Assembly (NCBI RefSeq): GCF_006439055.1
Contig: NZ_RCZC01000008.1
Location: 125,494 to 189,493, forward strand
Direction: 5' to 3'
Length of the DNA: 64,000 bases
Source: Sphingomonas glacialis
Lineage (GTDB): Bacteria; Pseudomonadota; Alphaproteobacteria; Sphingomonadales; Sphingomonadaceae
In this document: piece after piece, positions 8,988 to 20,192 of the stretch
Layout: every line of letters begins with the position of its first letter
Numbering within the stretch: the stretch's first letter is position 1
The notes under the pieces: model-generated
Told to the model about the DNA's origin: nothing
The model's database searches: none
The model's input: only the letters and a program-made list of their open reading frames with translations
Translations under genes and position numbers: made by a program

Positions 8988-10612
8988 TGTGCCGCATCCG
9001 CTCCACCGCCTTATTGCTCGGGACCGCGCTGACCGCGTTGATCGCAGCCGCGCCCGCGCAGGCGCAGGACGAGCAACGCCGAACACGGATCTCGCCCTAT
9101 ATCGAGATCGGCCAGATCGTCACGGCGGACCTCACGAACGACGACGTCCTGACCTATACGACGGTCGCGGGCGGGGTCGAGGCGTCGGTCCAGACGCCGC
9201 GCACGCAGCTGCAGGTCAGCTATCGCTATGAGCGGCATTTCTCCTACGCCAAGCGCGTCGGCGACGATGATCTGCACAACGGCCTCGCGCGCGGCAGCAT
9301 AAGCGTCGCGCCCAATCTCAGCGTCGAGGCGGGCCTGCTCGCGACGCAGACGCGCACCGACATCCGCGGTGCCGCGCCGATCGCGCAGGTCGGGCGGCGC
9401 GACAATATCAGCCAGGTGTTCTCGGGCTATGTCGGGCCGAGCTATGCCGCGCATGTCGGTCCGGTCGGCGTCGCGGCGAGCTATCGCTACGGCTATACCA
9501 AGGCGGGGTCACCGGGGAATACCGGGGTCGCCACGGGGAGCCCGCGGCTCGATGTGTTCGACAGTTCGCAAAGCCATACCGTCAACGTCAGCGCGGGCGT
9601 GAAGCCGGGCACGGTGCTGCCCGTCGGCGTCAACGTCTCGGCGGCGTATGACCGCGAGACCGCGAACCAGCTCGACCAGAAGTTCGAGGACAAGATCGTC
9701 CGCGCCGATTTCGTCGCGCCGGTCGCGCCGACGGTCGCGCTCACTGCGGGCGTGGGCTATGAGAATTTGCAGGTGAAGCAGCGCGACGCCCTGCTCGACG
9801 CCAATGGCGTGCCGGTGCTCGACAATAACGGGCGGTTCAAGACCGACCCCGCCTCGCCGCAGCGCATCGCGTATGAAACCGACGGCCTGATCTATGACGC
9901 AGGCGTGATCTGGCGTCCGTCGTCGCGCACGACGGTCCAGGGGCATGTCGGGCGGCGCTATGGCGGAATGACCTATTACGGCACGCTCAGCTACGCGGCG
10001 ACACGCTCGATCTCGGTCAATGCCGATGTCTATGACGCGGTCGAGACCTTTGGCGGGCAGCTGCGCAACAGCCTGGCCGGATTGCCGACGTCGTTCCTGC
10101 AACAGCGCACCGCGTTCACCCAGCAATATGGCGGCTGCACCTTCGGCGCGGCAGGCGCAGGAGCGGGCGGGTGCCTCAACGGCGCGTTCCAGTCGATCTC
10201 GACCTCGGCGTACCGGGCACGCGGCATCGACGCAGTGATCTCGGCGACGCGCGGCAAGCTCAATCTCGGCGTGGGCGCGGGCTATTCGAACCGCCGCTTC
10301 CTCGCGCCCGACCAGACCAATGCGGCCTTCTCGATCAATGGCGTCAGCGACCAGAGCTATTATGCGCAGGCCTTCGCCAACGTGCCGCTGACGCGCGACT
10401 CGGGGATCAACGGCACGCTGATCTACAATTATTACGACAGCGGGATCCCCGACGCGTCGGGCGTAACCAGCGCCGCCGCGACCGCGCTCTATTACCACAA
10501 TTTCGGACGGATCGGCACCAGCGCGTCGGCGGGCCTCTATTCGTTCAGCCAGAGCGGGCTTGCCGACCAGGTTTCGGCGACGGGGCAAGTGGGTGTACGG
10601 TATCAATTCTAA
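8984..10612 (+). CDS. XrtA-associated outer-membrane beta-barrel protein
   Basis: A 542-aa protein with an N-terminal signal peptide ending at APAQAQD. The rest alternates polar and aromatic residues in beta strands (for example YRYERHFSYAK, YNYYDSGIPD) and ends in VGVRYQF, with the C-terminal Phe that BamA-dependent barrels use. This matches the large barrel protein usual in PEP-CTERM/XrtA loci, probably a secretion pore or scaffold for the exopolysaccharide. ATG at 8984 overlaps the kinase stop; a second ATG follows at once. Confidence 0.85.
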   Translation: MMCRIRSTALLLGTALTALIAAAPAQAQDEQRRTRISPYIEIGQIVTADLTNDDVLTYTTVAGGVEASVQTPRTQLQVSYRYERHFSYAKRVGDDDLHNGLARGSISVAPNLSVEAGLLATQTRTDIRGAAPIAQVGRRDNISQVFSGYVGPSYAAHVGPVGVAASYRYGYTKAGSPGNTGVATGSPRLDVFDSSQSHTVNVSAGVKPGTVLPVGVNVSAAYDRETANQLDQKFEDKIVRADFVAPVAPTVALTAGVGYENLQVKQRDALLDANGVPVLDNNGRFKTDPASPQRIAYETDGLIYDAGVIWRPSSRTTVQGHVGRRYGGMTYYGTLSYAATRSISVNADVYDAVETFGGQLRNSLAGLPTSFLQQRTAFTQQYGGCTFGAAGAGAGGCLNGAFQSISTSAYRARGIDAVISATRGKLNLGVGAGYSNRRFLAPDQTNAAFSINGVSDQSYYAQAFANVPLTRDSGINGTLIYNYYDSGIPDASGVTSAAATALYYHNFGRIGTSASAGLYSFSQSGLADQVSATGQVGVRYQF

Positions 10613-10651
10613 AACGCACGGGCGGACGACTGTCATTGCGGGGATAGCAGC

Positions 10652-12064
<1,413 letters not shown>

Positions 12065-12068
12065 GCCG

Positions 12069-12926
12069 ATGCGCCACGCGCTGACGGTCGATATCGAGGA
12101 CTGGTTCCAGGTCGGTGCGTTCGAGACGGTGATCGACAAGCGCGACTGGGATTCGCTGACGCCGCGCGTCGAGCGCAATACCGATGCGGTGCTAGCCCTG
12201 TTCGGCGAGACCGGCGTCAAGGCGACGTTCTTCACGCTCGGCTGGGTGGCTGAGCGCTATCCCGCCTTGATCCGCCGGATCGTCGAGCAGGGGCATGAAA
12301 TCGCGAGCCACGGCTGGGACCATGACCGTGTCTTCACGCTCGACGCCGCGCGCTTCCGCGCCGACATCGGCCGCGCGCGCGCCGCGCTCGAGGATGCCGC
12401 CGGGGTCGCGGTGACCGGCTATCGCGCGCCGAGCTTCTCGATCGATGCGCGCACGCCCTGGGCCTACGACGTGCTGGCAGAAGAGGGCTATGCCTATTCG
12501 TCGAGCGTCGCGCCGCTTCGCCACGATCATTACGGCTGGCCCGAAGCCTCGCGCTACGCCTTCCGCCCGCTCGCCGATGCGCCGCTGATCGAAGTGCCGG
12601 TGACGGTCGCCGAATTCGGCCAGCGCCGGATGGCGACGGGCGGCGGCTTCTTCCGGCTTTTCCCGGCAGCGCTCACCGATCATGCGGTGCGCCAGGTCAG
12701 CCGTGCGGCGCAGCCGGCGGTCTTTTATTTCCATCCGTGGGAGATCGATCCCGGCCAGCCGCGCGTCGCCAATGCGCCCGCGAAATCGAAGCTGCGGCAT
12801 TACAGCCGGCTCGGCGCGATGGCGGGCAAGCTGCGCGGGCTGATCGGCCGGCATGACTGGGGCCGGATGGACGCCGTCGTCGCAGCGCTCGACCTGCCGG
12901 TACGGGCGCGCGAGCCCGTCGCATGA
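12069..12926 (+). CDS. XrtA-associated polysaccharide deacetylase (NodB fold, DUF3473)
   Basis: Deacetylase of 285 aa expected to remove acetyl groups from the exopolysaccharide. TVDIEDWFQ at residues 6-14 provides the catalytic/metal Asp, and SHGWDHDRVF supplies the His-x3-His metal pair. TGYRAPSFSI is motif 3. The C-terminal VFYFHPWEIDP matches the DUF3473 extension of PEP-CTERM-linked deacetylases. No signal peptide is evident. ATG at 12069 lies 4 bases after the ATPase stop. The end overlaps the FemAB-like start by 4 bases. Confidence 0.93.
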   Translation: MRHALTVDIEDWFQVGAFETVIDKRDWDSLTPRVERNTDAVLALFGETGVKATFFTLGWVAERYPALIRRIVEQGHEIASHGWDHDRVFTLDAARFRADIGRARAALEDAAGVAVTGYRAPSFSIDARTPWAYDVLAEEGYAYSSSVAPLRHDHYGWPEASRYAFRPLADAPLIEVPVTVAEFGQRRMATGGGFFRLFPAALTDHAVRQVSRAAQPAVFYFHPWEIDPGQPRVANAPAKSKLRHYSRLGAMAGKLRGLIGRHDWGRMDAVVAALDLPVRAREPVA

Positions 12927-13996
12927 CGGTGCCGTTGCTCGCGATGCCGGTCGGCGTCGGGGCGATCGACCTCCGGGCTGGCGACGAGCGCGCGCGGCTC
13001 GATGCCTTCGTGCGGGCGCATGAGCAGGCGACGCCGTTCCATCTGCCGGCGTGGAGCCTCGGCGTCGCGCAAGGCTGTGGGCAGACCAGCCACACGCTCG
13101 TCGCCGAGCATGCCGATGGGGCGATCGTCGGCGTGCTGCCGTTGACCGAAGTGCGCTCGCCTTTGTTCGGCAAGGCGTTGGTGTCGAACGGTTTCGCGGT
13201 CGGCGGGGGTATCCTCGCGGCCGACGCGGCGGCGATCCCGGCGCTTGCCGACGCCGCCTGGGCGCTGGCCGAGCGGCTCGGCTGCCCGACGCTCGAGCTG
13301 CGCGGCGGGCCGATCCCGGCGGAGGGCTGGCAGACCGATACGACCACCTATCTCGGCTTCGCGCGCGACCTTGCGGCGAGCGATGCCGACGAGCTGCTCG
13401 CGATCCCGCGCAAGCAGCGCGCCGAGGTGCGCAAGGCGCTCGACGGCGATCTTGAGGTGTCGGTCGGCCGCGCGCCTGCCGACCGCGCGGCGCATTACGC
13501 GGTCTATGCCGAATCGGTGCGCAACCTCGGCACGCCGGTATTCCCGAAGCGACTGTTCCGCGCGGTGCTCGACAAATTCGGCGACGATGCCGACATCCTC
13601 ACCGTCCGAGCGAACGGCCAGCCCGTCGCGGCGGTGCTCAGCCTGTATTTCAACGGCACCGTCTATCCCTATTGGGGTGGCGGCACGCACGCCGCGCGCG
13701 GGCTTCGCGCCAACGACCGGATGTATTTCGCGCTGATGGCACACGCCCGGTCGCGTGGCTGCACGCGCTTCGATTTCGGGCGCTCGAAGGCCGGGACTGG
13801 GCCTGCCGCGTTCAAGAAGAATTGGGGCTTCGAGGGAGTCCCGCTGCCCTATGGCAAGCGGGCCGCGGTCGGCACGGAGGCGCGCGAGATCAACCCGCTC
13901 GATCCGCGCTATTCGCGCAAGGTCGAGCTGTGGAAGAAGCTGCCGCTGTGGGTCGCGAACCAGCTTGGCCCGCACATTTCGCGCGGCCTTGGCTGA
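12923..13996 (+). CDS. FemAB-like protein, XrtA/PEP-CTERM system-associated
   Basis: GNAT-fold protein of 357 aa related to the FemA/FemB aminoacyl transferases. The second acetyltransferase-like half contains AAVLSLYFNGTVYPYWGGG and later FDFGRSKAGTG followed by FKKNWGFE, the usual C-terminal signature. It probably transfers an aminoacyl or acyl group to a cell-surface sugar or protein in the exosortase pathway, which is inference from family and locus. Its stop shares a base with the next start (TGATG). Confidence 0.9.
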   Translation: MTVPLLAMPVGVGAIDLRAGDERARLDAFVRAHEQATPFHLPAWSLGVAQGCGQTSHTLVAEHADGAIVGVLPLTEVRSPLFGKALVSNGFAVGGGILAADAAAIPALADAAWALAERLGCPTLELRGGPIPAEGWQTDTTTYLGFARDLAASDADELLAIPRKQRAEVRKALDGDLEVSVGRAPADRAAHYAVYAESVRNLGTPVFPKRLFRAVLDKFGDDADILTVRANGQPVAAVLSLYFNGTVYPYWGGGTHAARGLRANDRMYFALMAHARSRGCTRFDFGRSKAGTGPAAFKKNWGFEGVPLPYGKRAAVGTEAREINPLDPRYSRKVELWKKLPLWVANQLGPHISRGLG

Positions 13997-15204
13997 TGGG
14001 GGATATCCTCTTTCTCGGACACCGCGTGCCGTACCCGCCCGATCGCGGCGACAAGATCCGCGGGTTCCACATCCTCAAATACCTGTCGGCGCGCAAACGC
14101 GTGCATCTGATCGCCTTTGCCGACGATCCGCGCGACCTCGCCGGCAAGGCGCCGACGGAGATGACGGGCCACGCCTCGGTCATCTGGCGCGCCAAGTCGC
14201 GGCTGCGCGCCTCGATCGAGGCACTGCTGACGCGCAAGCCGATCTCGCTCACCGCGTTCGACAGTAGTGCGGTGCGCGGCGCGGTCGCGGCGTTGCTCGC
14301 ACGCGAGGCGATCGACACGATCTACGTCTTTTCGAGCCAGATGGCGCAATATCTGCCAGCGCGCCCGCGGCAGCAGGTCATCATGGATTTCGTCGACATG
14401 GATTCGGCCAAGTTCGCCGCCTATGCGAGCGAAGGCCGTGGCCCTATGGCCTGGGTCATGCGTCGCGAGGCCAACCTGCTGTTCCAGTATGAACGCGCGA
14501 TCGCCGGGCGCGCGGACGCCAGCCTGTTCGTCAGCGAAGCCGAGGCCGAGCTGTTCCGGGAGCGTAGCGGGGCGGAGCGCGTGCAGGTCGTCGAAAACGG
14601 CATCGATACCGAGATGTTCGCGCCCGACGCCCCGTTCGAGCAGATCGACGCGATCGATGCGCTGATCGTCTTCACCGGCCAGATGGATTATCGCCCCAAT
14701 ATCGAAGCGGTGAGCTGGTTCGCCGAGACGATCTTCCCGCAGATCCGCGTTCGCTTTCCGCAGGCGCAGTTCGCGATCGTCGGGCGCGCGCCGAGCGAGG
14801 CGGTCAAGGCGCTCGCCCGGCAGCCCGGCGTGATCGTCACCGGTGAGGTCACCGATGTGCGCGGCTGGCTCGCCGCCGCCGCGGTGGTGGTCGCGCCGCT
14901 CAAGCTTGCGCGCGGGATCCAGAACAAGGTGCTCGAAGCGATGGCGATGGCGCGGCCGGTGGTCGCGTCGCGCGCCGCGGCCGAGGGGATCGATCATGCC
15001 GATACGCTGCGGGTGGGCGAGACGGCGGGCGAAATCACCGATGCGGTGATCGCCTTGCTCGACGATCCCGCAGCGGCGGCACACCTGGGCCGTGCCGGGC
15101 GCGCGCGGGTCCAGGCGCGATACAGCTGGAACGCGCGGCTCGCGCCACTCGATGCGATCCTCGGGATCGGCGTCGAGGCGCCGCCGCACCGCACCGCGGC
15201 CTGA
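13996..15204 (+). CDS. Glycosyltransferase, PEP-CTERM/XrtA system (GT4-like)
   Basis: GT-B fold glycosyltransferase of 402 aa. The N terminus ILFLGHRVPYPPDRGDKIR is the family signature. The C-terminal half has FTGQMDYRPNIEAV, FAIVGRAPS and the nucleotide-sugar segment GIQNKVLEAMAMARPVV. It should add a sugar to the growing polysaccharide repeat at the inner face of the membrane. ATG at 13996 was chosen over a much longer upstream open frame because of the motif position and the overlap with the previous stop. Confidence 0.93.
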   Translation: MGDILFLGHRVPYPPDRGDKIRGFHILKYLSARKRVHLIAFADDPRDLAGKAPTEMTGHASVIWRAKSRLRASIEALLTRKPISLTAFDSSAVRGAVAALLAREAIDTIYVFSSQMAQYLPARPRQQVIMDFVDMDSAKFAAYASEGRGPMAWVMRREANLLFQYERAIAGRADASLFVSEAEAELFRERSGAERVQVVENGIDTEMFAPDAPFEQIDAIDALIVFTGQMDYRPNIEAVSWFAETIFPQIRVRFPQAQFAIVGRAPSEAVKALARQPGVIVTGEVTDVRGWLAAAAVVVAPLKLARGIQNKVLEAMAMARPVVASRAAAEGIDHADTLRVGETAGEITDAVIALLDDPAAAAHLGRAGRARVQARYSWNARLAPLDAILGIGVEAPPHRTAA

Positions 15205-15220
15205 CGCGGTGACGCTCGCG

Positions 15221-16750
15221 ATGCCCACGCCGGCGTCCGCTTCCTCGCGGGTGCCATTCGCCATGCTCTGGCGGCGGCAGACGGCGATCCTGGCGGTCGT
15301 CGCGGTCGTGTTGCTCGCCCTGTTCCGCAGCGATGTCGCCGCGCTGACGACGATCTGGTGGACGAGCACGACCTTCGGGCATTGCCTGTTCATCACCCCG
15401 GTGCTCGCCTGGCTGGTCTGGCAGCGGCGCGTCGAGCTCGCGCAGATCGCGCCGGTCGCCTGGGCGCCGGGGCTGGCGATCGTCGCGCTCGGCGGGTTCG
15501 GCTGGCTGCTCGGCGATGCCGGCGGCGTCGCGCTCGCGCGGCATCTCGGGATCGTCATGATGCTGCAGGGGGCGGTGGTGACGCTGCTCGGCCCCAATGT
15601 CGGGCGCGCATTGCTCTTTCCGCTGGCCTACGCCGTCTTCCTCGTGCCGTTCGGCGAGGGGCTCGAGGAGCCGCTGCAGCGCCTCACCGTTGGCATGACG
15701 ATGCCGCTGCTCCACCTGTTCGGCGTTCCCGCGCAGGTCGATGGCGTGCTGATCACGATCCCCAACGGCTATTTCGAAGTGGCGGAGGCGTGTTCGGGGG
15801 CTAAGTTCGTGATCGCGATGATCGCGTACGGCACGCTCGTCGCCAATGTCTGCTTCGTGTCGTGGGGAAGGCGGGCGCTGTTTATGCTGGTGTCGATCGT
15901 CGTGCCGGTGCTCGCCAACGGCGTGCGCGCGTTCGCGACGATCTTTGCGGCCTATCATAGCTCGGTCGAGCAGGCGACGGGGTTCGATCATATCGTTTAT
16001 GGCTGGGTGTTCTTCGGGCTGGTGATGGCGGCGACGCTGGCGATCGGCTGGCGCTGGTTCGATCGCGCGCCTGATGCGCCGGTGTTCGATCCGGCAAAGC
16101 TGCAAAGCGTTCCGCGGTTGCGGCTCGATGCCTTGGTCGCCGGAGTGCTGGTGTTGGCGATGGCGGCGGTGTTTCCGGCTTGGTCGAGCGTGATCGCCGG
16201 GCGGGCGCAGACCTTGCCGGCGGAAATCGCGCTTCCCGAGGTTGCCGGCTGGCACCGCATCCCGACGAGCACGCGCGCGGTCTGGTCGCCGCATTATCCG
16301 GGCGCGGACCATTTCCTGTTCGGGCGCTATGCCGACGCTGCGGGCGATGCGGTCGATCTCGCGATCGCGGTCTATGGCAGCCAGCAGGAGGGCAAGGAGC
16401 TCGTCGCGTTCGGGGTCGGGCCGATCCGGGAGGACGATGTCTGGCTGCGGGTCGAGGATCTGCCCGATCTTGCAGGCGGCTCGGTGGTTCGCGTCAGCGC
16501 CCCTGGCCCGGTCGAGCGGCAGATCGTAACGTGGTACCGTGTCGGCGATGCGCTGACGACCAAGGGACCGATCGTGAAACTGGAAACGGTGAAAGCCAAG
16601 CTGCTCGGTGGGCCGCAGCGTGCGGTGGCGGTGCACGTCTCGGCCGAGGTCGTGCCGGGGCATGATCCGCGCGCGGCGATGACGCGTTTCATCGCGGCGC
16701 TCGGCCCGATCGACCGCCTCGCCGATCGCGCTGCCGGGATGTCGCGCTGA
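15221..16750 (+). CDS. xrtA: Exosortase A fused to an EpsI-type domain
   Basis: Polytopic inner-membrane sorting transpeptidase/protease, 509 aa, expected to process C-terminal PEP-CTERM signals. About eight membrane helices occupy residues 1-300. The catalytic Cys191 lies in EACSGAKF, Arg236 in NGVRAF and His257 in GFDHIVYGW. After a further hydrophobic helix near residue 310, the C-terminal ~190 residues form the soluble EpsI-like domain. A GTG at 15209 would add four residues. No protein with a PEP-CTERM tail is encoded in the window, so its targets lie elsewhere. The last base is shared with the amidotransferase start. Confidence 0.93.
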   Translation: MPTPASASSRVPFAMLWRRQTAILAVVAVVLLALFRSDVAALTTIWWTSTTFGHCLFITPVLAWLVWQRRVELAQIAPVAWAPGLAIVALGGFGWLLGDAGGVALARHLGIVMMLQGAVVTLLGPNVGRALLFPLAYAVFLVPFGEGLEEPLQRLTVGMTMPLLHLFGVPAQVDGVLITIPNGYFEVAEACSGAKFVIAMIAYGTLVANVCFVSWGRRALFMLVSIVVPVLANGVRAFATIFAAYHSSVEQATGFDHIVYGWVFFGLVMAATLAIGWRWFDRAPDAPVFDPAKLQSVPRLRLDALVAGVLVLAMAAVFPAWSSVIAGRAQTLPAEIALPEVAGWHRIPTSTRAVWSPHYPGADHFLFGRYADAAGDAVDLAIAVYGSQQEGKELVAFGVGPIREDDVWLRVEDLPDLAGGSVVRVSAPGPVERQIVTWYRVGDALTTKGPIVKLETVKAKLLGGPQRAVAVHVSAEVVPGHDPRAAMTRFIAALGPIDRLADRAAGMSR

Positions 16751-18642
16751 TGTGCGGCATCGCCGGTCTCTATTATCCCGCGACCCCCAAGCCGGTCGAT
16801 CCCGCGCGGATCCAGGCGATGGCCGACGCGCAGGCGCATCGCGGGCCCGATGGTTCGGGCGTGTGGACCGCGCCGGGTGTGGGGCTCGGGCATCGGCGGC
16901 TGTCGATCATCGACGTCGCGGGCTCGCCGCAGCCGATGGCGAGCCAGGACGGCGCGCTGACCGTCACCTACAATGGCGAGATCTACAATTTCGCCGAACT
17001 GCGCGCCGAGTTGCAGGCGATGGGTGCGGTGTTCGTCACCGCGGGCGATACCGAAGTGCTGCTCCATGGCTGGGCGGCGTGGGGACCGGCGATGCTCGAC
17101 CGGCTCAACGGTATGTTCGCTTTCGCGCTCCACGATGCGCGGCGGCAGAGCCTGTTTCTTGCGCGCGATCGCTTGGGGGTGAAGCCGCTCCATTATGTCG
17201 AGCTGGCCGATGGCGCGGTGGCGTTCGCGTCGGAGTTGAAGGGGCTACTCGCGCATCCGCTGGTGCGCCGCGTGCCCGACATTCGCGCGGTCGAGGATTA
17301 TCTGGCGTTCGGCTATGTGCCTGATGATGCCTGTCTGGTCTCCGGGGTCCGTAAGCTGCCCGCCGGCCACTCGCTGCTGATCGAGCGCGGCAAGCCGGTG
17401 CCTGCGCCGTCGCGTTGGTGGGACGTCGATTTCTCGCGGCGCGCGACCGGGTCGGTCAAGGCGCTCGAGGAGGAACTGACCGCGTTGCTGCGCGAGGCGG
17501 TGACTTCGCGGATGGTGTCGGACGTGCCGCTCGGCGCGTTCCTGTCGGGCGGGGTCGACAGCTCGGCGGTGGTCGCGCTGATGGCTGAAGCCTCGCGCGG
17601 CGCGGTCAGGACGTGCACGATCGGCTTCGACGAAAGCAGCCTCGACGAGCGCAAATATGCCAACGAGATCGCGCAGCGTTTCGCCACGCAGCATCGCGAG
17701 CGGGTAGTGGCGGCGGACGATTTCTCGCTGATCGACACGTTGGTCCATGCTTTCGACGAGCCGTTCGCCGATGCCTCGGCGCTCGCCACGTATCGGGTGT
17801 GCGAGCTGGCGCGCGAGGACGTGACGGTCGCGCTGTCGGGCGATGGCGCCGATGAGGCGTTTGCCGGCTACCGTCGGTACAAGTTCCAGGCGGCCGAGGA
17901 GCGCGTACGGGGGTTGGTGCCAGCGTCGGTCCGCAGCAACGTGTTCGGCACGCTCGGCCGCTGGTATCCCAAGGCCGACTGGGCGCCGCGACCGCTACGC
18001 GCCAAGACGACGCTGCTCGCGCTCGCCGAGGATGGCGCCGAGGGCTATGCCCGCTCGGTCGGGGTGACGACGCCGGCTTTGCGCGCGGCGCTGTTCACCG
18101 ATGCTGCCAGGGCGGCGCTTGGCGGGCACCGCGCCGAGGATCGCTATGTCCGATCGATGCGCGATGCGCCGGCGCGCGACGCGCTCGATCGCGCGCAATA
18201 TGCCGATTTCCAGCATTGGCTGCCCGGCGACATCCTGACCAAGGCCGACCGCACCAGCATGGCGGTGAGCCTCGAGGCACGTGAGCCGCTGCTCGATTAT
18301 CGCCTGATCGAGTTTGCCGCCAAGCTGCCGGTGGGGATGCGGCTGCGCGGCGGGCAGGGGAAGTGGCTGCTCAAAAAGGCGATGGAGCGCTATCTGCCCA
18401 AGGACATCCTGTATCGCCCGAAGATGGGGTTCGTGACACCGATCAGCGCCTGGTTCCGCGGCCCCCTTGCGGACGAGGCCGCTCGGCTGGTGTCGTCGCG
18501 CGTGCTCGCAGGAACGGGCTGGTTCAACGCCGCGACGATCGCGCGGCTCGCCGAAGATCATCGCAGCGGCCGCGCCGATCATGGGCGCACGCTGTGGCAG
18601 TTGGTGATGCTCGAGCGCTCGATGGCGCGGCTGTTCGGCTGA
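16750..18642 (+). CDS. Asparagine synthetase-type amidotransferase 1, exosortase A system-associated
   Basis: Glutamine-hydrolysing enzyme of 630 aa. Cys2 (MCGIAGLYYP) is the class II glutaminase nucleophile. The synthetase domain has the pyrophosphate loop FLSGGVDSSAVVAL and ALSGDGADEAFAGY. In XrtA loci this paralog of AsnB probably amidates a sugar or peptide precursor rather than making free asparagine. It is the last gene of the rightward run and ends one base before the convergent MAPEG gene. Confidence 0.92.
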   Translation: MCGIAGLYYPATPKPVDPARIQAMADAQAHRGPDGSGVWTAPGVGLGHRRLSIIDVAGSPQPMASQDGALTVTYNGEIYNFAELRAELQAMGAVFVTAGDTEVLLHGWAAWGPAMLDRLNGMFAFALHDARRQSLFLARDRLGVKPLHYVELADGAVAFASELKGLLAHPLVRRVPDIRAVEDYLAFGYVPDDACLVSGVRKLPAGHSLLIERGKPVPAPSRWWDVDFSRRATGSVKALEEELTALLREAVTSRMVSDVPLGAFLSGGVDSSAVVALMAEASRGAVRTCTIGFDESSLDERKYANEIAQRFATQHRERVVAADDFSLIDTLVHAFDEPFADASALATYRVCELAREDVTVALSGDGADEAFAGYRRYKFQAAEERVRGLVPASVRSNVFGTLGRWYPKADWAPRPLRAKTTLLALAEDGAEGYARSVGVTTPALRAALFTDAARAALGGHRAEDRYVRSMRDAPARDALDRAQYADFQHWLPGDILTKADRTSMAVSLEAREPLLDYRLIEFAAKLPVGMRLRGGQGKWLLKKAMERYLPKDILYRPKMGFVTPISAWFRGPLADEAARLVSSRVLAGTGWFNAATIARLAEDHRSGRADHGRTLWQLVMLERSMARLFG

Positions 18643-18643
18643 T

Positions 18644-19072
18644 CTAGCGGAACACCGCGATCGCCGCGTGGAGCGTCAGCGCGACCAGCGCCAGCGAGGA
18701 TCCGAGGAACAACGCAAAGCGCACCGACACCTTGTTGACCGTCGCCTGCCAGATGCTGTGCGCGACGCGGAAGCCGACATAGGCCCAGGCGATCCACGCG
18801 TTGAAACCGTCGCCGGTGCCGGTCAGCGCGATCACCCCGCACACCGCATAGAACAGCGTCGGCTGTTCGGTCAGATGGTTGTGATTGTGCGCGATCCATT
18901 GGATCTTGGGCGGCAGGCCGCGATCGGCATCGGCGGCCTTGGTGCCGACCAGCGTTGCCATATCGATCCCGGATGCCTTCATCGCTGGCAGGCGGGTGGC
19001 GAGCATCCACAGCAGCATCACCAGCGACCAGGCGATCAACGCCACGACCGGTTTCAGAATCTCGCTGTGCAT
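18644..19072 (-). CDS. MAPEG family membrane protein
   Basis: A 142-aa protein with four predicted membrane helices, the usual size and layout of the MAPEG (eicosanoid/glutathione metabolism) superfamily. The conserved loop appears as WIAHNHNHLTEQPTLFY, followed by YVGFRVAHSIWQ. Bacterial members may have glutathione transferase or peroxidase activity, but the substrate is unknown. The ATG at 19072 lies directly downstream of the terminator of the polyamine gene, so it likely has its own promoter or depends on read-through. Confidence 0.9.
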   Translation of the reverse strand: MHSEILKPVVALIAWSLVMLLWMLATRLPAMKASGIDMATLVGTKAADADRGLPPKIQWIAHNHNHLTEQPTLFYAVCGVIALTGTGDGFNAWIAWAYVGFRVAHSIWQATVNKVSVRFALFLGSSLALVALTLHAAIAVFR

Positions 19073-19073
19073 G

Positions 19074-19104
19074 AAAAAGCCTCCCCCAATTGCTCGGGGG
19101 AGGC
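19074..19104 (-). terminator. Intrinsic terminator of the polyamine gene pair
   Basis: Read on the minus strand: a 9-bp stem (GCCTCCCCC/GGGGGAGGC) with an 8-base loop, followed by five T. It lies 30 bases after the stop of the DHS-like gene. Confidence 0.88.
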
Positions 19105-19134
19105 TGCCTCACTTCATTGCTGTATGCAACGCGA

Positions 19135-20178
19135 TCAGTCGAAGCTGGCACCCCAGCGACGCTTGACGCGGTCCTTCCACAGGCCGCGGTGATAGGCGTC
19201 CGATGCCAGCAGCGGCATCACCGAACCGGCTTCGGCGAAGACCATCTGCTCGATGCCGGTGTTGACCTTGCCCCAGCTCGCCGCTTCCTGCAGCGTCGAG
19301 GACGAGCAGGCGCCGTCGCGGACGTCGGCGACGGTGATCTGCACCGCGTACTTGTGAACCTGGACGTCGTCATGACCGAGGATCTCGGCGCAGACGACGG
19401 TGTCCTGGATGAAGTTCTTCGGCACGCCGCCGCCGATCATCAGCAGACCGGTGGTGCCCGCCTTGATCTTGATGTCGGTCAGCTCGCGGAAGTCGGCGAT
19501 CGCGTCGAGCACCATGTACGGCTTGCCCTCCTTGGCGCGGTCGACCTGATGCTTGACCAGACCGAAGCCCGCCGACGAATCGACGAACGCCGGGCAGAAG
19601 ATCGGCACGTCATGCTCGTAGGCGAGCTTGACGAGGCTGTTCTCCTTCTTGCCGCTCTCGACGAGATACTTGCCCATCTCGCGGATGAACTCGCGGCTCG
19701 AATAGGGCCGCGGCTCGAGCGAGTTGGCGATCTCGAGGATCGTGTGGTCGCAATCCTGGAGCTGCTCTTCGTCGATATAGGTGTCGTAGATCCGGTCGAT
19801 CAGCAGCGAGCGCAGCGTGTCGTCGTCGGGCACTTCGAGCGCCTGGTAATGCTTGTGGCCGAGGCCCTCGAAGAAATCCATGTCGACGATCGACGCGCCG
19901 GTCGCGACGACACCGTCGATCATGTTGTTGCGCAGCAGCTCGGCATAGAGGTCCATGCAGCCGCCAGCCGAGGTCGAACCTGCGATGACGAGGAAGATCG
20001 AGCAATCCTTGTCGGCGAGCATCTGGTTGTAGATGTCGGTCGCGCGGCCGAGGTCGCGGCTGGTGAAGCTCATCTTCTTCATCGCGTCGACGATCGGACG
20101 CGCGTCGAACTTGGTGATGTCGATATGCTCGACGGTGGTCGAGAGGAGCTCGGCCTTGCGGTTGGTCATGTCGTTCAT
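19135..20178 (-). CDS. Deoxyhypusine synthase-like protein, probable homospermidine-type polyamine synthase
   Basis: A 347-aa protein of the deoxyhypusine synthase fold (NAD-dependent aminobutyl transfer). The catalytic lysine is K304 in ASWGKVN, matching the invariant WGK of DHS. Bacteria lack eIF5A, so the acceptor is likely a small amine. With the ornithine decarboxylase just upstream, formation of sym-homospermidine from putrescine is the best guess; Sphingomonas sensu stricto is known to accumulate this polyamine. Alternatives are agmatine-derived products reported for related proteins. The gene is followed by a clear terminator and separated from the decarboxylase by a dyad repeat. Confidence 0.85.
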   Translation of the reverse strand: MNDMTNRKAELLSTTVEHIDITKFDARPIVDAMKKMSFTSRDLGRATDIYNQMLADKDCSIFLVIAGSTSAGGCMDLYAELLRNNMIDGVVATGASIVDMDFFEGLGHKHYQALEVPDDDTLRSLLIDRIYDTYIDEEQLQDCDHTILEIANSLEPRPYSSREFIREMGKYLVESGKKENSLVKLAYEHDVPIFCPAFVDSSAGFGLVKHQVDRAKEGKPYMVLDAIADFRELTDIKIKAGTTGLLMIGGGVPKNFIQDTVVCAEILGHDDVQVHKYAVQITVADVRDGACSSSTLQEAASWGKVNTGIEQMVFAEAGSVMPLLASDAYHRGLWKDRVKRRWGASFD

Positions 20179-20192
20179 AGTGCTTCCTTATT